Shown here: positions 1 through 10,466 of the stretch, one piece after another
How the letters are laid out: the number at the start of each line of letters is the position of its first letter
Position numbering within the stretch: the stretch's first letter is position 1
Assembly: GCA_030603685.1 (NCBI GenBank)
Contig: JAUVXG010000030.1
Coordinates: 1-32,258 of the forward strand
Length of the DNA stretch: 32,258 bases
Source: Pleomorphomonas sp.
Lineage (GTDB): Bacteria; Pseudomonadota; Alphaproteobacteria; Rhizobiales; Pleomorphomonadaceae
Direction of reading: 5' to 3'
Notes under the pieces: model-generated
Database searches by the model: none
What the model was told of the DNA's origin: nothing
What the model saw: only the letters and a program-made list of their open reading frames with translations
Translations under genes and position numbers: made by a program

Positions 1-843
1 CTGTTGATCCCGCCGTCGCACAACATGATCATCTATTCGATCTCGGCCGGCGGCAAGATTTCCATCGCCGACCTGTTCACGGCCGGCATCATACCCGGCC
101 TGCTGCTGGCCGCCTCGCTCATGATCGCCGCCTATTGGGTAGCCCGGCGTCGCGGCTATCCGGCCGAACTGTTCCCCGGCTGGCACAGGATCGGCCCGAT
201 CGTCCTGAACGCCATCCCCGGCATCCTTTTGATCGCCATCATCTTCGGCGGCGTCCGTTCCGGCATTTTCACGGCGACGGAGAGTTCCTGCATCGCGCTG
301 ATCTATGCGCTGATCATCACGCTGCTCGTCTACCGGTCCATGAGCTGGGAAGACTTCCGAGAGGCAACGCTGGGAGCGGTGCGGACCACGGCCATGGTGC
401 TGATGGTGATCGGCTCGGCGGCTTCGTTTGCCTGGCTACTGGCTCTGCTTCAAGTACCCGCTGCCATGGTTGCCGCCATGCAGGCGGTGTCGGAAAACCC
501 GCTCGTCATCTTCCTTTTGCTGAACCTGATCCTGCTGGTTCTCGGCTGCTTCATGGACATGGCGCCGCTGATCATCATCACGACGCCGATCTTCCTGCCG
601 GTGGTCACCGCCTTCGGCATGGACCCGGTTCAGTTCGGCGCCATCCTGATCCTCAATCTCGGCATCGGACTGTGTACGCCTCCGGTCGGTTCCGTGCTGT
701 TCGTCACCTGCGCCATCGCCAAGATCCCGATCCTGCAGGCCGCCCGCACCATCTGGCCCTTCTATGTCGCCGCCTTCCTGGTGCTGATGATCGTCACCTA
801 CGTTCCAGCCGTCTCGCTGTGGCTGCCGCGCCTGTTCCACTGA
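1..843 (+). CDS. TRAP transporter large permease (DctM family), C-terminal part
   Basis: This is the C-terminal ~280 residues of the large membrane subunit of a tripartite ATP-independent periplasmic (TRAP) transporter, the inner-membrane channel that imports carboxylates or related solutes with a binding protein and a small DctQ subunit. The reading frame is open from base 1, so the gene starts upstream of the window. The first residues, an IPPS motif followed by MIIY and an AGIIPGLLL helix, match the middle of DctM proteins, and the rest is a series of hydrophobic helices including FMDMAPLIIITTPIFLPV and NLGIGLCTPPVGSVLF, both hallmark DctM segments. Substrate cannot be deduced because the binding protein lies outside the window. 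Confidence 0.9.
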   Translation: MLIPPSHNMIIYSISAGGKISIADLFTAGIIPGLLLAASLMIAAYWVARRRGYPAELFPGWHRIGPIVLNAIPGILLIAIIFGGVRSGIFTATESSCIALIYALIITLLVYRSMSWEDFREATLGAVRTTAMVLMVIGSAASFAWLLALLQVPAAMVAAMQAVSENPLVIFLLLNLILLVLGCFMDMAPLIIITTPIFLPVVTAFGMDPVQFGAILILNLGIGLCTPPVGSVLFVTCAIAKIPILQAARTIWPFYVAAFLVLMIVTYVPAVSLWLPRLFH

Positions 844-857
844 ACCCGAAACGACGA

Positions 858-884
858 AGGCGGCCCAGACCATCCGAGCCGCCC
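858..884. terminator. possible bidirectional terminator between dctM and cysE
   Basis: A GGCGGC arm (859-864) can pair with GCCGCC (878-883) across a 13-base loop, in the short gap between two convergent genes. On the minus strand the stem is followed by a weakly T-rich stretch. The stem is only six pairs, so this is a modest call. Confidence 0.35.
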
Positions 885-918
885 TCGATATCATGCACGT
901 ACCTCTGAAACCCGTCGA

Positions 919-1779
919 TCAGATCACCCAGGTGAAAGCGGAGTAGTCGCGCTCGGTGAGCATCTGGTCCATGTTCCGGGCCGGATTGGCAGGCGCATCG
1001 CCCAGTATGACGCGAGCCGGCGTACCCACCGCCGTCGAATGAGCGGGCACACTCGTCGTCACCAGCGAGCCGGCAGCGACCTTGGAGTAGGCGCCGATCT
1101 CAACCGGACCGAAAATCTGAGCGCCGGCGCCGATCATCACGCCGGTGCGAATGGTCGGATGACGCTTGCCGGTGTGGGTGCCGGTACCACCCAGCGTCAC
1201 GTCCTGCAGGATGGACACCTCGTCCTCGATTTCGGCGGTCTCACCGATCACGACACCAGTAGCGTGGTCGATGAAGATGCCCTGCCCGATCGTCGCGCCG
1301 GGATGGATGTCGGTCTGGAACACCGACGACGACCGGCTCTGCAACACCAACGCCATGTCGCGCCGACCGGTCCGCCACAAGTGGTGGGCGATCCGATGCG
1401 TCTGGATGGCCGAGAAGCCCTTGAAGAACAGAAATGGCTCGATCAGGCGACCCGATGCCGGATCGCGCTCGACCACCGCCTTGAGATCGGCATGCACGGC
1501 ATCCAGAATGCCAGGATCGGCATCGAGCACCCTCAACACGGTTCGGGCGATGACTTCGGAGGCCAGCTCATCTCCGGCAAGACGCTGGCCGAGGCGGCTG
1601 GCCAGCGCCGTCGCCAGATCGGACTGTTCAAGAATGGTGGCGGCGAGAAGCGACGTGAGAGCCGGTTCGCGCGCCAAGGCTGCCTCCGCCTCGCCCTTGA
1701 GACGGTGCCAATAGAGGTCGACGGCCACCGACCGGCCGGTCGCAACCTCGCCTGCCCAAAGTCTCGGCGCCCTGTCCAT
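919..1779 (-). CDS. cysE: serine O-acetyltransferase CysE
   Basis: Transfers an acetyl group from acetyl-CoA to L-serine, the first committed step of cysteine synthesis in the cytoplasm. The N-terminal half is the helical CysE domain. The C-terminal half is a left-handed beta-helix of hexapeptide repeats containing DIHPGATIGQG, FIDHATGVVIGET and DVTLGGTG. Asp157, His172 and His207 (the last in GKRHP) have the spacing of the E. coli catalytic residues 143, 158 and 193. I chose the ATG at 1779, giving 286 residues, close to the family's ~270; the frame is open further upstream, so a start up to 27 codons earlier is possible. The LysR gene lies 129 bases upstream on the same strand, but no functional link is evident. 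Confidence 0.93.
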   Translation of the reverse strand: MDRAPRLWAGEVATGRSVAVDLYWHRLKGEAEAALAREPALTSLLAATILEQSDLATALASRLGQRLAGDELASEVIARTVLRVLDADPGILDAVHADLKAVVERDPASGRLIEPFLFFKGFSAIQTHRIAHHLWRTGRRDMALVLQSRSSSVFQTDIHPGATIGQGIFIDHATGVVIGETAEIEDEVSILQDVTLGGTGTHTGKRHPTIRTGVMIGAGAQIFGPVEIGAYSKVAAGSLVTTSVPAHSTAVGTPARVILGDAPANPARNMDQMLTERDYSAFTWVI

Positions 1780-1908
1780 AACCTTCACTCGAATAACTTG
1801 ATCACTACCTGAAATTTTATACGAAAGTCGCATCTTCGCCAAAGCATGGCATTGTCGCAAAGCAACAATGAGTGGAAGTTCGTTCTACAGAATCCGACGC
1901 CGTTGGAA

Positions 1909-2844
1909 CTACGTTCCCACACCAACCCGTTCCGGAGATGACGATACCTTGGCCGAACCAAACGGTTGGAAGTACCGACGCTGTCGGCGAAAGGTTTCGA
2001 CGAGGTAGCGCCGGCAGGAAGCGACGGCGGCGATCGATGTCGCGCCCGGATGGGCCACCAGCCAATAGGTACGAGAGAAGCTCACCTCAGGCAGCACCCG
2101 GACAAGCCCTGTCGCGTCAAGCGCCATGAAATCGTGCAGCACGCCGATGCCGGCGCCGGCACAGATCGCCTCGAACTGGCTGGTCGCACCGGCGCAGCGG
2201 TAGAAACGCTTCGAGTAGGCCTGCAGCGTGGCGGCATAGTCGAGTGCCGACGAAAAGGTGTAGTCGTCGATACCGGTGACGAGACGATGGCCGGCGAGAT
2301 CTTCAAGACCCGCAGGCGACCCATGATTGGCGAGATAACCCTCGGCCGCGTAGACGCCCAGCGTATAGTCGACAAGCTTCGTCGCAACGAGGCGCCCCGT
2401 CGTCGGCCGAGACAGCTCGATAACGAGATCGGCTTCGCGCCGTGACACCGAGAACTTCACCGGCAACGGAACCAGCTCCACGAGCACCCCGGGGTACTGC
2501 GCCGCGAACAATCCCAGCTCGCGGGCAAGAAAGCTGTTTCCAAGACCGTCGGGCGCGCCGACGCGGACGGTGCCGGTGATCTCGCTCTCACCGGACGACA
2601 CTGCCGCGAGCGCCGCTCGCGTTTCGATCTCGATGCGTTCGGCCAGCGGAATCAGGCGCTCGCCGGCTTCGGTCAAAACGCAACCGGTCGGTCGCCGCTC
2701 GAACAGAGCCGCGCCAAGTTCCGCTTCCAGAGCATCGAGACGACGCGCCACGGTGGTGTGGTTGACACCCAGCCTGCGGGCGGCGGCGGAAAGCTGTCCG
2801 CCGCGCGCGACCGCCAGAAACACGCGAAAATGATCCCAGTCCAT
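1909..2844 (-). CDS. LysR-family transcriptional regulator
   Basis: A 311-residue LysR-type DNA-binding regulator. The N-terminus (residues 1-60) is a typical winged helix-turn-helix: [20 protein letters not shown] followed by [18 protein letters not shown] and the LFER segment. The remainder is the periplasmic-binding-protein-like effector domain. It is transcribed divergently from mmsA with 120 bases between the start codons, the usual arrangement for a LysR protein controlling its neighbour, so it probably regulates mmsA; that is inference. A short imperfect dyad (CATT/AATG arms, 2852-2866) lies in the shared gap next to the regulator start, but I could not identify a convincing T-N11-A box. 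Confidence 0.88.
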   Translation of the reverse strand: MDWDHFRVFLAVARGGQLSAAARRLGVNHTTVARRLDALEAELGAALFERRPTGCVLTEAGERLIPLAERIEIETRAALAAVSSGESEITGTVRVGAPDGLGNSFLARELGLFAAQYPGVLVELVPLPVKFSVSRREADLVIELSRPTTGRLVATKLVDYTLGVYAAEGYLANHGSPAGLEDLAGHRLVTGIDDYTFSSALDYAATLQAYSKRFYRCAGATSQFEAICAGAGIGVLHDFMALDATGLVRVLPEVSFSRTYWLVAHPGATSIAAVASCRRYLVETFRRQRRYFQPFGSAKVSSSPERVGVGT

Positions 2845-2964
2845 GTCTTCACATTAATGCACAATGGTTTTCCAAGCCAGCATATTGCCGCGCAACCCGA
2901 TCTTGGTGTTCTATCGCCTCAAGCGGGCAGGACGGCCCAACTCAACCAGAGGGAAATAAGGGAA

Positions 2965-4464
<1,500 letters not shown>

Positions 4465-5073
4465 TCAGAGCGGGTTGAGCAGGGCGGTAACACGCCGCCC
4501 TGCCCGCCTCGGCAGGTGGGACAGGAAGTTGGCGAACACTTGGTAGCCGCCTTCGGTGAGCACACTTTCCGGATGAAACTGCACGCCGAACGTCGGATGC
4601 TCCACGTGCTCGACCGCCATCACATCGCCGCCATCGCTCCGCGCCGTGACGCGGAGAGGCACACCCGTCGGTACCTCGATGGCCAGCGAGTGGTAACGCC
4701 CGACCTTGAGTGGGTTCGGCAGCCCTGAAAGAAGCCCAATCCCGTCATGTGTCATCGGCGAAGATCGACCGTGCATCGGCTCGCGAGCCCGAACGATCCG
4801 CGCCCCGAATGCCGCCCCGATGCACTGATGGCCCAGGCAGATGCCGAGGATCGGCAACCGACCCGACAACAATCGCACCGCATCGGTCGAAACGCCCGCC
4901 TCGCCTGGGCCGCAGGGACCGGGGCTGATCACCAAGGCCTCTGCGCCGAGAGTGACGATCCCAGCCACATCGATCGCATCGTTGCGCAGCACGGTCACCT
5001 CCTCGCCGAGTTCGACGAGATAGCGGGCGACATTGCCGACGAAGCTGTCGTAGTTGTCGAGAACGACGATCAT
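4465..5073 (-). CDS. pabA: aminodeoxychorismate synthase glutamine amidotransferase subunit
   Basis: A class I glutamine amidotransferase of 202 residues that releases ammonia from glutamine for its synthase partner. The nucleophile Cys79 sits in GICLGHQ and the His167/Glu169 pair in VQFHPES; the start MIVVLDNYDSF and SPGPCGPGEAG are typical of PabA/TrpG. PabA and TrpG cannot be told apart by sequence alone, but the gene overlaps pabB by four bases (ATGA), and PabB is identifiable as the folate-branch enzyme, so PabA is the better name; a dual role is possible. Its stop codon abuts the mmsA stop codon, the two genes being convergent with no gap, so no terminator separates them. Confidence 0.9.
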   Translation of the reverse strand: MIVVLDNYDSFVGNVARYLVELGEEVTVLRNDAIDVAGIVTLGAEALVISPGPCGPGEAGVSTDAVRLLSGRLPILGICLGHQCIGAAFGARIVRAREPMHGRSSPMTHDGIGLLSGLPNPLKVGRYHSLAIEVPTGVPLRVTARSDGGDVMAVEHVEHPTFGVQFHPESVLTEGGYQVFANFLSHLPRRAGRRVTALLNPL

Positions 5074-6485
5074 GCCGGTCTCCGGAAAGCGTCGATCAAC
5101 CGCTTCGCCTTGAGTTCGGCCTCATCGAACTCGGCGGCGGGATCGGACAGCAGAGTGATCCCACCCCCTGCCCCGAGCGATGCTCGCCCGCCGGCAAACG
5201 TCGCCGTGCGAATGGCGATGTTGAAGTCGGCCGAGCCATCGAAGCCGAGATAGCCGATCGCCCCGCAATCGACGTCCCGTGGAACCTTCTCCAGTTCGGC
5301 GATGATCTCCATGGCCCGGATCTTCGGTGCGCCCGTGATCGATCCGCCGGGAAAGACGGCGGCGAGCGCATCCACCGCCGTGCAACCGTCCTGGAGCTCC
5401 CCCGTCACGACCGATACGAGATGATGCAGCGAGGCATAGGTCTCGACGCCGCAAAGGCTTGGCACCTTCACCGTATGCGGCTTGCAGACGGCGGAAAGAT
5501 CGGAGCGCAGGAGATCAACGATCATGACATTCTCCGCCCGGTCCTTCTCCGATGCCGCAAGCGCCGCCGCGCGGGCCGCATCCTCGGCCGGATCGGCAAC
5601 CCGGGCCATCGTTCCCTTGATCGGCCGTGCTTCGACCCGACGACCTCGCACCTCGATCAGGCGCTCCGGCGATGATGACGCGATCTGCGTCATGCCGTGA
5701 TCGAGGAAAGCGGCGAAGGGCGCCGGGTTGGCGGCACGCAATGCGCGATAGTAGCCCCAAGTGTCGAAACCGGCCGAAAGCTCCGTCTCGATACGGCGCG
5801 TGATGTTGGCCTGGAAGATGTCGCCGGCGAGGATGTAGTCCCGCGTCTGCGCCACAGCGGCCTCGTAACCCAGCCGATCGAGATTTGCCGTGAATGTGAG
5901 ACCGCTGCAGCCGACGAACGGCAGTTCCACCGGTGGTGTGCCCTCGATCACCGCCATGAACTGATCGGCCCGATCCCGCGCCCTTTTGTCTCGCCTGAGG
6001 GGCTCCAACTCCGGCCAGCCGGTCGAGATGAGAAAAGCGCGACCGCCCCCGAGATCGCAAGCGACGACCACGTCGTAGAAGTTCATCTCGAGCTCGGCGA
6101 TGCCTTCCGTTGGCGCCGGTGTCGAGGGCAGTCGCTCCAGGAGGCGGCCGAACTCATAGGCGACATGCCCGATGGCGCCTCCCTGGAAAGGCGGCAATTC
6201 CTCCACCGGTTCCTGCCGGTAGAGCGTCAGGCGTCGGTCGAGTTCGGCCAGCGCCCAACGACCGGGCGACCGAGGATCATCCGGGTGCGCCGCGATCTCC
6301 TCATCGTTCCAGAACGCCCGCTCTCCGATCACACGGAACGTCGCGAAGGGATCGGCAGCCAGAAAGGCGTGGTTGCCCAATCCGGTGCCGGAGAGAGCGC
6401 TGTCAAGAAAGGCAAACCGCGACAGCCGGCGAAATCGCCCGGCAAGGATCATCGGATCGGAGCAGTCGAAGGGTATGACGATCAT
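5070..6485 (-). CDS. pabB: aminodeoxychorismate synthase component I
   Basis: Converts chorismate plus PabA-supplied ammonia to 4-amino-4-deoxychorismate on the way to p-aminobenzoate and folate. The chorismate-binding domain is clear: PIKGT at residues 288-292, AENVMIVDLLRSDL, PSLCGVETYASLHHLVSVV, FPGGSITGAPK and CGAIGYLGFDG. The PIKGT lysine (Lys290) is the PabB-type nucleophile; anthranilate synthase has PIAGT, so TrpE is disfavoured. Start chosen at ATG 6485 (471 residues, usual for the family); the frame is open 22 codons further upstream. No clear ribosome-binding site was seen. pabA follows with a four-base overlap. The gene is divergent from the ABC permease at 6622. Confidence 0.92.
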   Translation of the reverse strand: MIVIPFDCSDPMILAGRFRRLSRFAFLDSALSGTGLGNHAFLAADPFATFRVIGERAFWNDEEIAAHPDDPRSPGRWALAELDRRLTLYRQEPVEELPPFQGGAIGHVAYEFGRLLERLPSTPAPTEGIAELEMNFYDVVVACDLGGGRAFLISTGWPELEPLRRDKRARDRADQFMAVIEGTPPVELPFVGCSGLTFTANLDRLGYEAAVAQTRDYILAGDIFQANITRRIETELSAGFDTWGYYRALRAANPAPFAAFLDHGMTQIASSSPERLIEVRGRRVEARPIKGTMARVADPAEDAARAAALAASEKDRAENVMIVDLLRSDLSAVCKPHTVKVPSLCGVETYASLHHLVSVVTGELQDGCTAVDALAAVFPGGSITGAPKIRAMEIIAELEKVPRDVDCGAIGYLGFDGSADFNIAIRTATFAGGRASLGAGGGITLLSDPAAEFDEAELKAKRLIDAFRRPA

Positions 6486-6621
6486 CTGGCAAACGAAGGC
6501 AAAGGCGGGGACCCCTACGGTATAACGCTTATTACAAGCATCTGAAACCATTTATGATTTGCATTCTCAACAATTCCTCATCACGCTCGACAGGCAAGAC
6601 TTTGGACGTATAACTGCCGTC

Positions 6622-7395
6622 ATGCCAGCCCGCCGCATCATTGTCCCAGCTACCGTCTTCGCCACCGTCATTCTGTTGTGGTGGATGACGCATCAAGCAG
6701 GCTGGACGAATGCCTATCTGTTGCCGGCTCCCTCGGCGGTGATCGCGGCGCTTGTCGATCTCGCCGCCTCGGGGCTCCTCCTGAAGCATACGTTGGTCAG
6801 TCTCCAGCGCGTTCTGCTTGGCTTTGGCCTGTCGGTGGCGTTGGCGCTGCCGCTCGCCGTGCTGATGTCGGCAAGCCGGCCAGCCCGCGCCGTGCTCGAT
6901 CCGTTGCTCGAGTTCGTCCGTCAGGTGCCTCCGCTCGCCCTTATCCCGCTCCTGATCCTGTGGCTCGGCATCGGCGAGACGCAAAAGCTCGGCATCATCG
7001 TGCTCGCTTCCTTCTTCCCGGTGTTCCTCGGCTTTCGCGGCGGCATCGCCGGCGTTGATCCCAAGCTCGTCGAGGTCGGTCGCGTCGCCGGCCTTTCGCG
7101 TCGTGAGATCCTGACGCGCATCGTCCTGCCGTCAGCGCTGCCGGAGCTGGTGGTCGGGCTGCGCATCAGCCTTGGCTACAGCTGGCGGGCGCTGGTCGGC
7201 GCCGAGCTGATCGCCTCCTCCGCCGGCCTCGGCTATATGATCATCGACGCCGAAAACCTCGCACGGACCGATATCGTGCTCGCCGGCATCCTGGTAATCG
7301 GCACCATTGGCCTGTTCTCCGACCTTATCCTCCGCCTCGCCATCGGCCGCGCCTTTCCATGGTTATCTGCCCACCTGGAGGCCGCCCGTGCTTGA
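6622..7395 (+). CDS. ABC transporter permease, nitrate/sulfonate/taurine type
   Basis: An inner-membrane permease of 257 residues, first gene of a three-gene importer. It has about six hydrophobic helices and the cytoplasmic EAA loop around GRVAGLSRREILTRIVLPSALPELVVGLR, which docks on the ATPase. The segment FVRQVPPLALIPLLILWLGIGE is characteristic of the SsuC/TauC/NrtB group. I chose the ATG at 6622 because the protein then begins just before the first helix, as in relatives; an upstream start at 6559 adds 21 non-homologous residues. The next gene starts within its last codons (8-base overlap), so the subunits are translationally coupled. Substrate is not deducible from sequence; sulfonate, taurine, nitrate and pyrimidine-precursor importers share this fold. 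Confidence 0.88.
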   Translation: MPARRIIVPATVFATVILLWWMTHQAGWTNAYLLPAPSAVIAALVDLAASGLLLKHTLVSLQRVLLGFGLSVALALPLAVLMSASRPARAVLDPLLEFVRQVPPLALIPLLILWLGIGETQKLGIIVLASFFPVFLGFRGGIAGVDPKLVEVGRVAGLSRREILTRIVLPSALPELVVGLRISLGYSWRALVGAELIASSAGLGYMIIDAENLARTDIVLAGILVIGTIGLFSDLILRLAIGRAFPWLSAHLEAARA

Positions 7396-8140
7396 GCTCG
7401 TTGAAGCAAGCCGTCACTACGACGTTGCCGGCCGAGCGGTCGCTGCGCTCGACGACGTCACGCAACCCTTCTCAGATGGTTCGATCACCACGGTGGTCGG
7501 CCGTTCCGGTTGCGGCAAGACGACCCTCCTCCGGCTTCTCGCCGGCCTGACCGAGCCGAGCTCCGGCAGTGTCCGGCGCGCCCCTTCCCGCAGCATCGGC
7601 GTCGTCTTTCAGGAGGCGCGACTGATGCCTTGGCTGGACGTTGGCGCCAACGTCGCCTTTCCCTTGAAGAACCGGCTGAGCGACGCCGAGATCGCCGAGC
7701 GGGTGTCGGACTCTCTGTCACTTGTGGGGCTCGCGGAAGCACATCGCGCCATGCCCGCCCAGCTCTCCGGCGGCATGGCGCAGCGTGTCGCCATTGCCCG
7801 CGCCCTGGCGCAGCATCCCGACATCCTGCTTCTCGACGAACCGTTCTCCGCCCTCGACGCCTTCACGCGCCGTCGCCTGCAAGACGTCCTGATCGACATC
7901 TGGCAGGAGCGCCGTCCGACAGTGGTGCTTGTCACCCACGATGTCGAGGAGGCCGTGCTGCTTGGCGAGAGCGTGATCGAAATGGAGTCCGGCCGGGTCG
8001 TCGGTCGGGTTCCCGTCGACATTCCGTTTCCGCGCGAAGCCACCGACGCGGCAGTGGTCGACTATCGACGCAGCATTCTCGCCCGCCTCGTCGGCGGCGC
8101 TCCATTCAGTTCCATACCAGAATCCAGGAGAAGTCCATGA
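7388..8140 (+). CDS. ABC transporter ATP-binding protein, nitrate/sulfonate/taurine type
   Basis: The 250-residue ATPase that powers the importer. The Walker A motif GRSGCGKTT is at residues 38-46, the signature LSGGM at 125-129, Walker B LLLDEP at 146-151 and the switch histidine in VTHD at about 183. The start is a GTG at 7388: a GGAGG ribosome-binding site lies six bases upstream, and the protein then begins LELVEASRHY as expected; the frame is open to an earlier ATG at 7307 but that region overlaps the permease and lacks homology. The gene overlaps the permease by 8 bases and the binding protein by 4 (ATGA), indicating a single operon. Confidence 0.9.
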   Translation: MLELVEASRHYDVAGRAVAALDDVTQPFSDGSITTVVGRSGCGKTTLLRLLAGLTEPSSGSVRRAPSRSIGVVFQEARLMPWLDVGANVAFPLKNRLSDAEIAERVSDSLSLVGLAEAHRAMPAQLSGGMAQRVAIARALAQHPDILLLDEPFSALDAFTRRRLQDVLIDIWQERRPTVVLVTHDVEEAVLLGESVIEMESGRVVGRVPVDIPFPREATDAAVVDYRRSILARLVGGAPFSSIPESRRSP

Positions 8141-9099
8141 AATCGATCGTCCGCCTCGCGCTGGGCGCGGCACTTGTCGCAAGCGCGCTTTCGCCCGCCC
8201 GCGCTGCCGACCTCGACACTCTTCGCGTCACCTACGTGACGGCGCCGTTCAACGTGCCGTCGATCGTCGACAAGCACGAGGGATTCCTCGAAGCCGATTT
8301 CGGCGCCAAGGGCATCACCATCGAACGCCCCGAAATCACCTCCGGCGCCAAGCAGACCGAAGCCATCGCCGCCGACGCCATCGACGTGGCTTCCGTTCTG
8401 GGCGGCGCTTCGGCCATCCTCGCCAAGGCCAACGGCGTCGATGTCCGCGTCATCGCCGTCTATTCGCGATCTCCCAAGGCCTTCGCGCTGATGACCCGCG
8501 CCGACGGCCCGGCGACGCTGGCCGACCTCAAGGGCAAGAAGATCGCCGGCCCCAAGGGAACGACCCTGCACCAACTCCTGGCGGCCGCGCTTGCCTCCAC
8601 CGGTCTCACCATCAATGACGTCGACTACATCAACATGGACTTGCCGACGGCGCGCGCCGCCCTCATCTCCGGCCAGATCGACGTGGCGACACTGGCCGGC
8701 AACAATGCCATCGCGGTCGAGAAGGCCGGCGGCAAGACGCTCGCCACCGGCGAAGGCCTCATTCACCCGACCACGGTGATCGCCGCGTCGGGCAAGTTCA
8801 TTGACGAACACCCCGATCTGGTCGAGGCCTATCTCGCCGCCCACCGCAAAGCGCTGGACTTCGTGGCAACCAGCCCCGAAGAGGCCCTGAAGATCGCCGC
8901 CGACGAGCAGAAGATCTCGATCGAGGACGCCAAGGCGCAGTTGCCGCTTTACGACTTCACGCCGACGCTGACGGACGCCGACATCACCAATCTCGAAGCC
9001 GACCAGGCCTTCATGATCGACAACGGCATGTTGCCTAGGGATCGGGCGATCGACATCCGCAAGGATCTCGTCGCCCCCATCGCCTTCTCGGCTAAGTAA
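8137..9099 (+). CDS. ABC transporter substrate-binding protein, SsuA/TauA/NrtA-like
   Basis: A secreted 320-residue binding protein, last gene of the importer operon. Residues 1-23 are a signal peptide (positively charged start, hydrophobic core, cleavage near ARA|AD). The mature protein shows the THI5/NMT1-like fold typical of SsuA and TauA: an early LRVTYV strand, DVASVLGGASAILAKANGVD, LADLKGKKIAGPKGTTLHQL and a late IDEHPDLVEAYLAAHRKAL. The substrate is undetermined. The operon lies directly upstream of FMN-controlled riboflavin genes, and sulfonate desulfonation uses reduced FMN, so a sulfonate is a tempting but unproven idea; no ssuD/ssuE-like gene is present here. A strong hairpin follows the stop codon. 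Confidence 0.87.
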   Translation: MKSIVRLALGAALVASALSPARAADLDTLRVTYVTAPFNVPSIVDKHEGFLEADFGAKGITIERPEITSGAKQTEAIAADAIDVASVLGGASAILAKANGVDVRVIAVYSRSPKAFALMTRADGPATLADLKGKKIAGPKGTTLHQLLAAALASTGLTINDVDYINMDLPTARAALISGQIDVATLAGNNAIAVEKAGGKTLATGEGLIHPTTVIAASGKFIDEHPDLVEAYLAAHRKALDFVATSPEEALKIAADEQKISIEDAKAQLPLYDFTPTLTDADITNLEADQAFMIDNGMLPRDRAIDIRKDLVAPIAFSAK

Positions 9100-9109
9100 C
9101 TCGACGACG

Positions 9110-9139
9110 TCCGCCGGACACGTTCGCGTGTTCGGCGGA
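9110..9139 (+). terminator. UUCG-capped hairpin after the ABC importer operon
   Basis: A 13-pair stem (9110-9122 with 9127-9139, one G-U pair) is closed by a TTCG tetraloop and sits 10 bases after the binding-protein stop. It lacks a following T tract, so it may act as a weak or Rho-assisted terminator or as a 3' end protector, separating this operon from the FMN riboswitch. Confidence 0.55.
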
Positions 9140-9214
9140 AGCCGTAAACAATCCGATCTTGCGCGGCCGGATTGTCGTGCCTATGCTTTATGAGCCGCCT
9201 TTCATGGCGGCGAA

Positions 9215-9360
<146 letters not shown>

Positions 9361-9372
9361 GCTGACGCCACA

Positions 9373-9400
9373 CGTGCGCCCTCCTGACCGGAGGCGTGCG
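9373..9400 (+). promoter_or_regulatory. expression-platform hairpin of the FMN riboswitch
   Basis: CGTGCG-C-CCTCC (9373-9384) pairs with GGAGGCGTGCG (9390-9400) through 11 pairs with one bulged C and a 5-base loop, 13 bases after the aptamer. It is followed by a short TCATTGCGTTTG stretch, not a clean T run. It could be a terminator stem or part of a structure that sets access to the ribD leader; sequence alone does not decide. The ribD ribosome-binding site itself (GAGG near 9447) is outside the hairpin, which favours transcriptional over translational control. Confidence 0.5.
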
Positions 9401-9453
9401 TCATTGCGTTTGCTCGCGCCCCAAGTGCGTTCGATCGACCGATCGAGGACCGC

Positions 9454-10461
9454 ATGGGCGCTTTGAACGACCGCACCGCACTCTCCCTGCCCACCGGCAT
9501 CATCGCCGATGCCTTCGCGCGCGCCATTGCCGCCGCGGCGGACCTTGCCGGCGCCACCTCTCCCAATCCACCGGTCGGCTGTGCCATCCTCGACGCCGCT
9601 GGCAACATCCTAGCCGTCGAGGCGCATCGCAAGGCCGGCGGCCTCCACGCCGAGGCGCGGGCCATCGCTGCCTGCCAGGCGGCAGGAACGACCGGCCGCA
9701 TCCACACGGTCGTGGTCACTCTGGAGCCGTGCAACCACCACGGACGTACGCCTCCCTGCTCCGAAGCGATCCTGTCGACACCGACCCGGGAAGTGTGGAT
9801 CGCCGAGACCGACCCCAATCCCCGCGTGGAAGGCGGCGGAGCAAGCCGCCTCGCGGCGGCCGGCCTCTCAGTCCGTCATCTCTCTGAGCTCGATCATCCA
9901 GATGCCGGCCAGCTCTCCGCCGAGGCCGAGCGTCTGATCGCTCCCTTCGCCACCTGGGTGACGACGGGCCGCCCCTTCGTCACGATCAAGCAAGCGCTCG
10001 ACGACACGGGATCGATGATCCCTCCGCCTGGCCGGAAGACCTTCACGTCCGAAGCGTCCCTGACGCTGGCCCACAGCATGCGCCGACGCGCCGACGCTAT
10101 TCTGACCGGCAGCGGCACCATTCTGGCCGACCGACCGGAGTTCACCGTCCGCCACCTCCCCGACCATCCCGGCAAGAGCCGCATCCTCGCCATTCTCGAC
10201 CGCAGGGGGCGCGTGCCGGCCGACGACCTCGCCGAAGCGACCCGGCGCGGTCTGCGCCCCATACTCTTCGGCGACATCGGCGACGCTCTCACGCGCCTTG
10301 GCAACGAAGGCGTCCACGAAGTGCTGGTCGAAGCCGGCCCCGAACTGATGGGCGCCATTCTCGCCGCCAACCTCTGGGACGAGCTCGTCATCATCCGGAG
10401 GACCCGATCCGACCTTCCCGATCAGATCACCGTTTCCCGTAACCGTACCAAGAAAGGCTGA
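9454..10461 (+). CDS. ribD: bifunctional riboflavin biosynthesis deaminase/reductase RibD
   Basis: Carries out deamination and then side-chain reduction of the pyrimidine intermediate of riboflavin synthesis. The N-terminal deaminase domain (about residues 15-145) is complete: SPNPPVGCAI, the zinc/proton-shuttle HAE at 65-67 and the zinc cysteines 93 and 102 in PCNHHGRTPPC. The C-terminal reductase domain (from about 172) keeps RRRADAILTGSGTILADRPEFTVR but is divergent at its start: the usual SLDG motif reads DDTGSM, followed by PPPGRKTFTS. At 335 residues it is slightly shorter than the E. coli enzyme (~367). A GAGG ribosome-binding site precedes the ATG at 9454. First gene of the FMN-riboswitch operon; ribE follows after 5 bases. 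Confidence 0.92.
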   Translation: MGALNDRTALSLPTGIIADAFARAIAAAADLAGATSPNPPVGCAILDAAGNILAVEAHRKAGGLHAEARAIAACQAAGTTGRIHTVVVTLEPCNHHGRTPPCSEAILSTPTREVWIAETDPNPRVEGGGASRLAAAGLSVRHLSELDHPDAGQLSAEAERLIAPFATWVTTGRPFVTIKQALDDTGSMIPPPGRKTFTSEASLTLAHSMRRRADAILTGSGTILADRPEFTVRHLPDHPGKSRILAILDRRGRVPADDLAEATRRGLRPILFGDIGDALTRLGNEGVHEVLVEAGPELMGAILAANLWDELVIIRRTRSDLPDQITVSRNRTKKG

Positions 10462-10466
10462 AATCC

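Noticed and set aside
4465-6485. anthranilate synthase (trpEG) instead of pabAB
   Set aside because: The component I protein has the PIKGT lysine motif of aminodeoxychorismate synthase rather than PIAGT, and no other trp gene is near.
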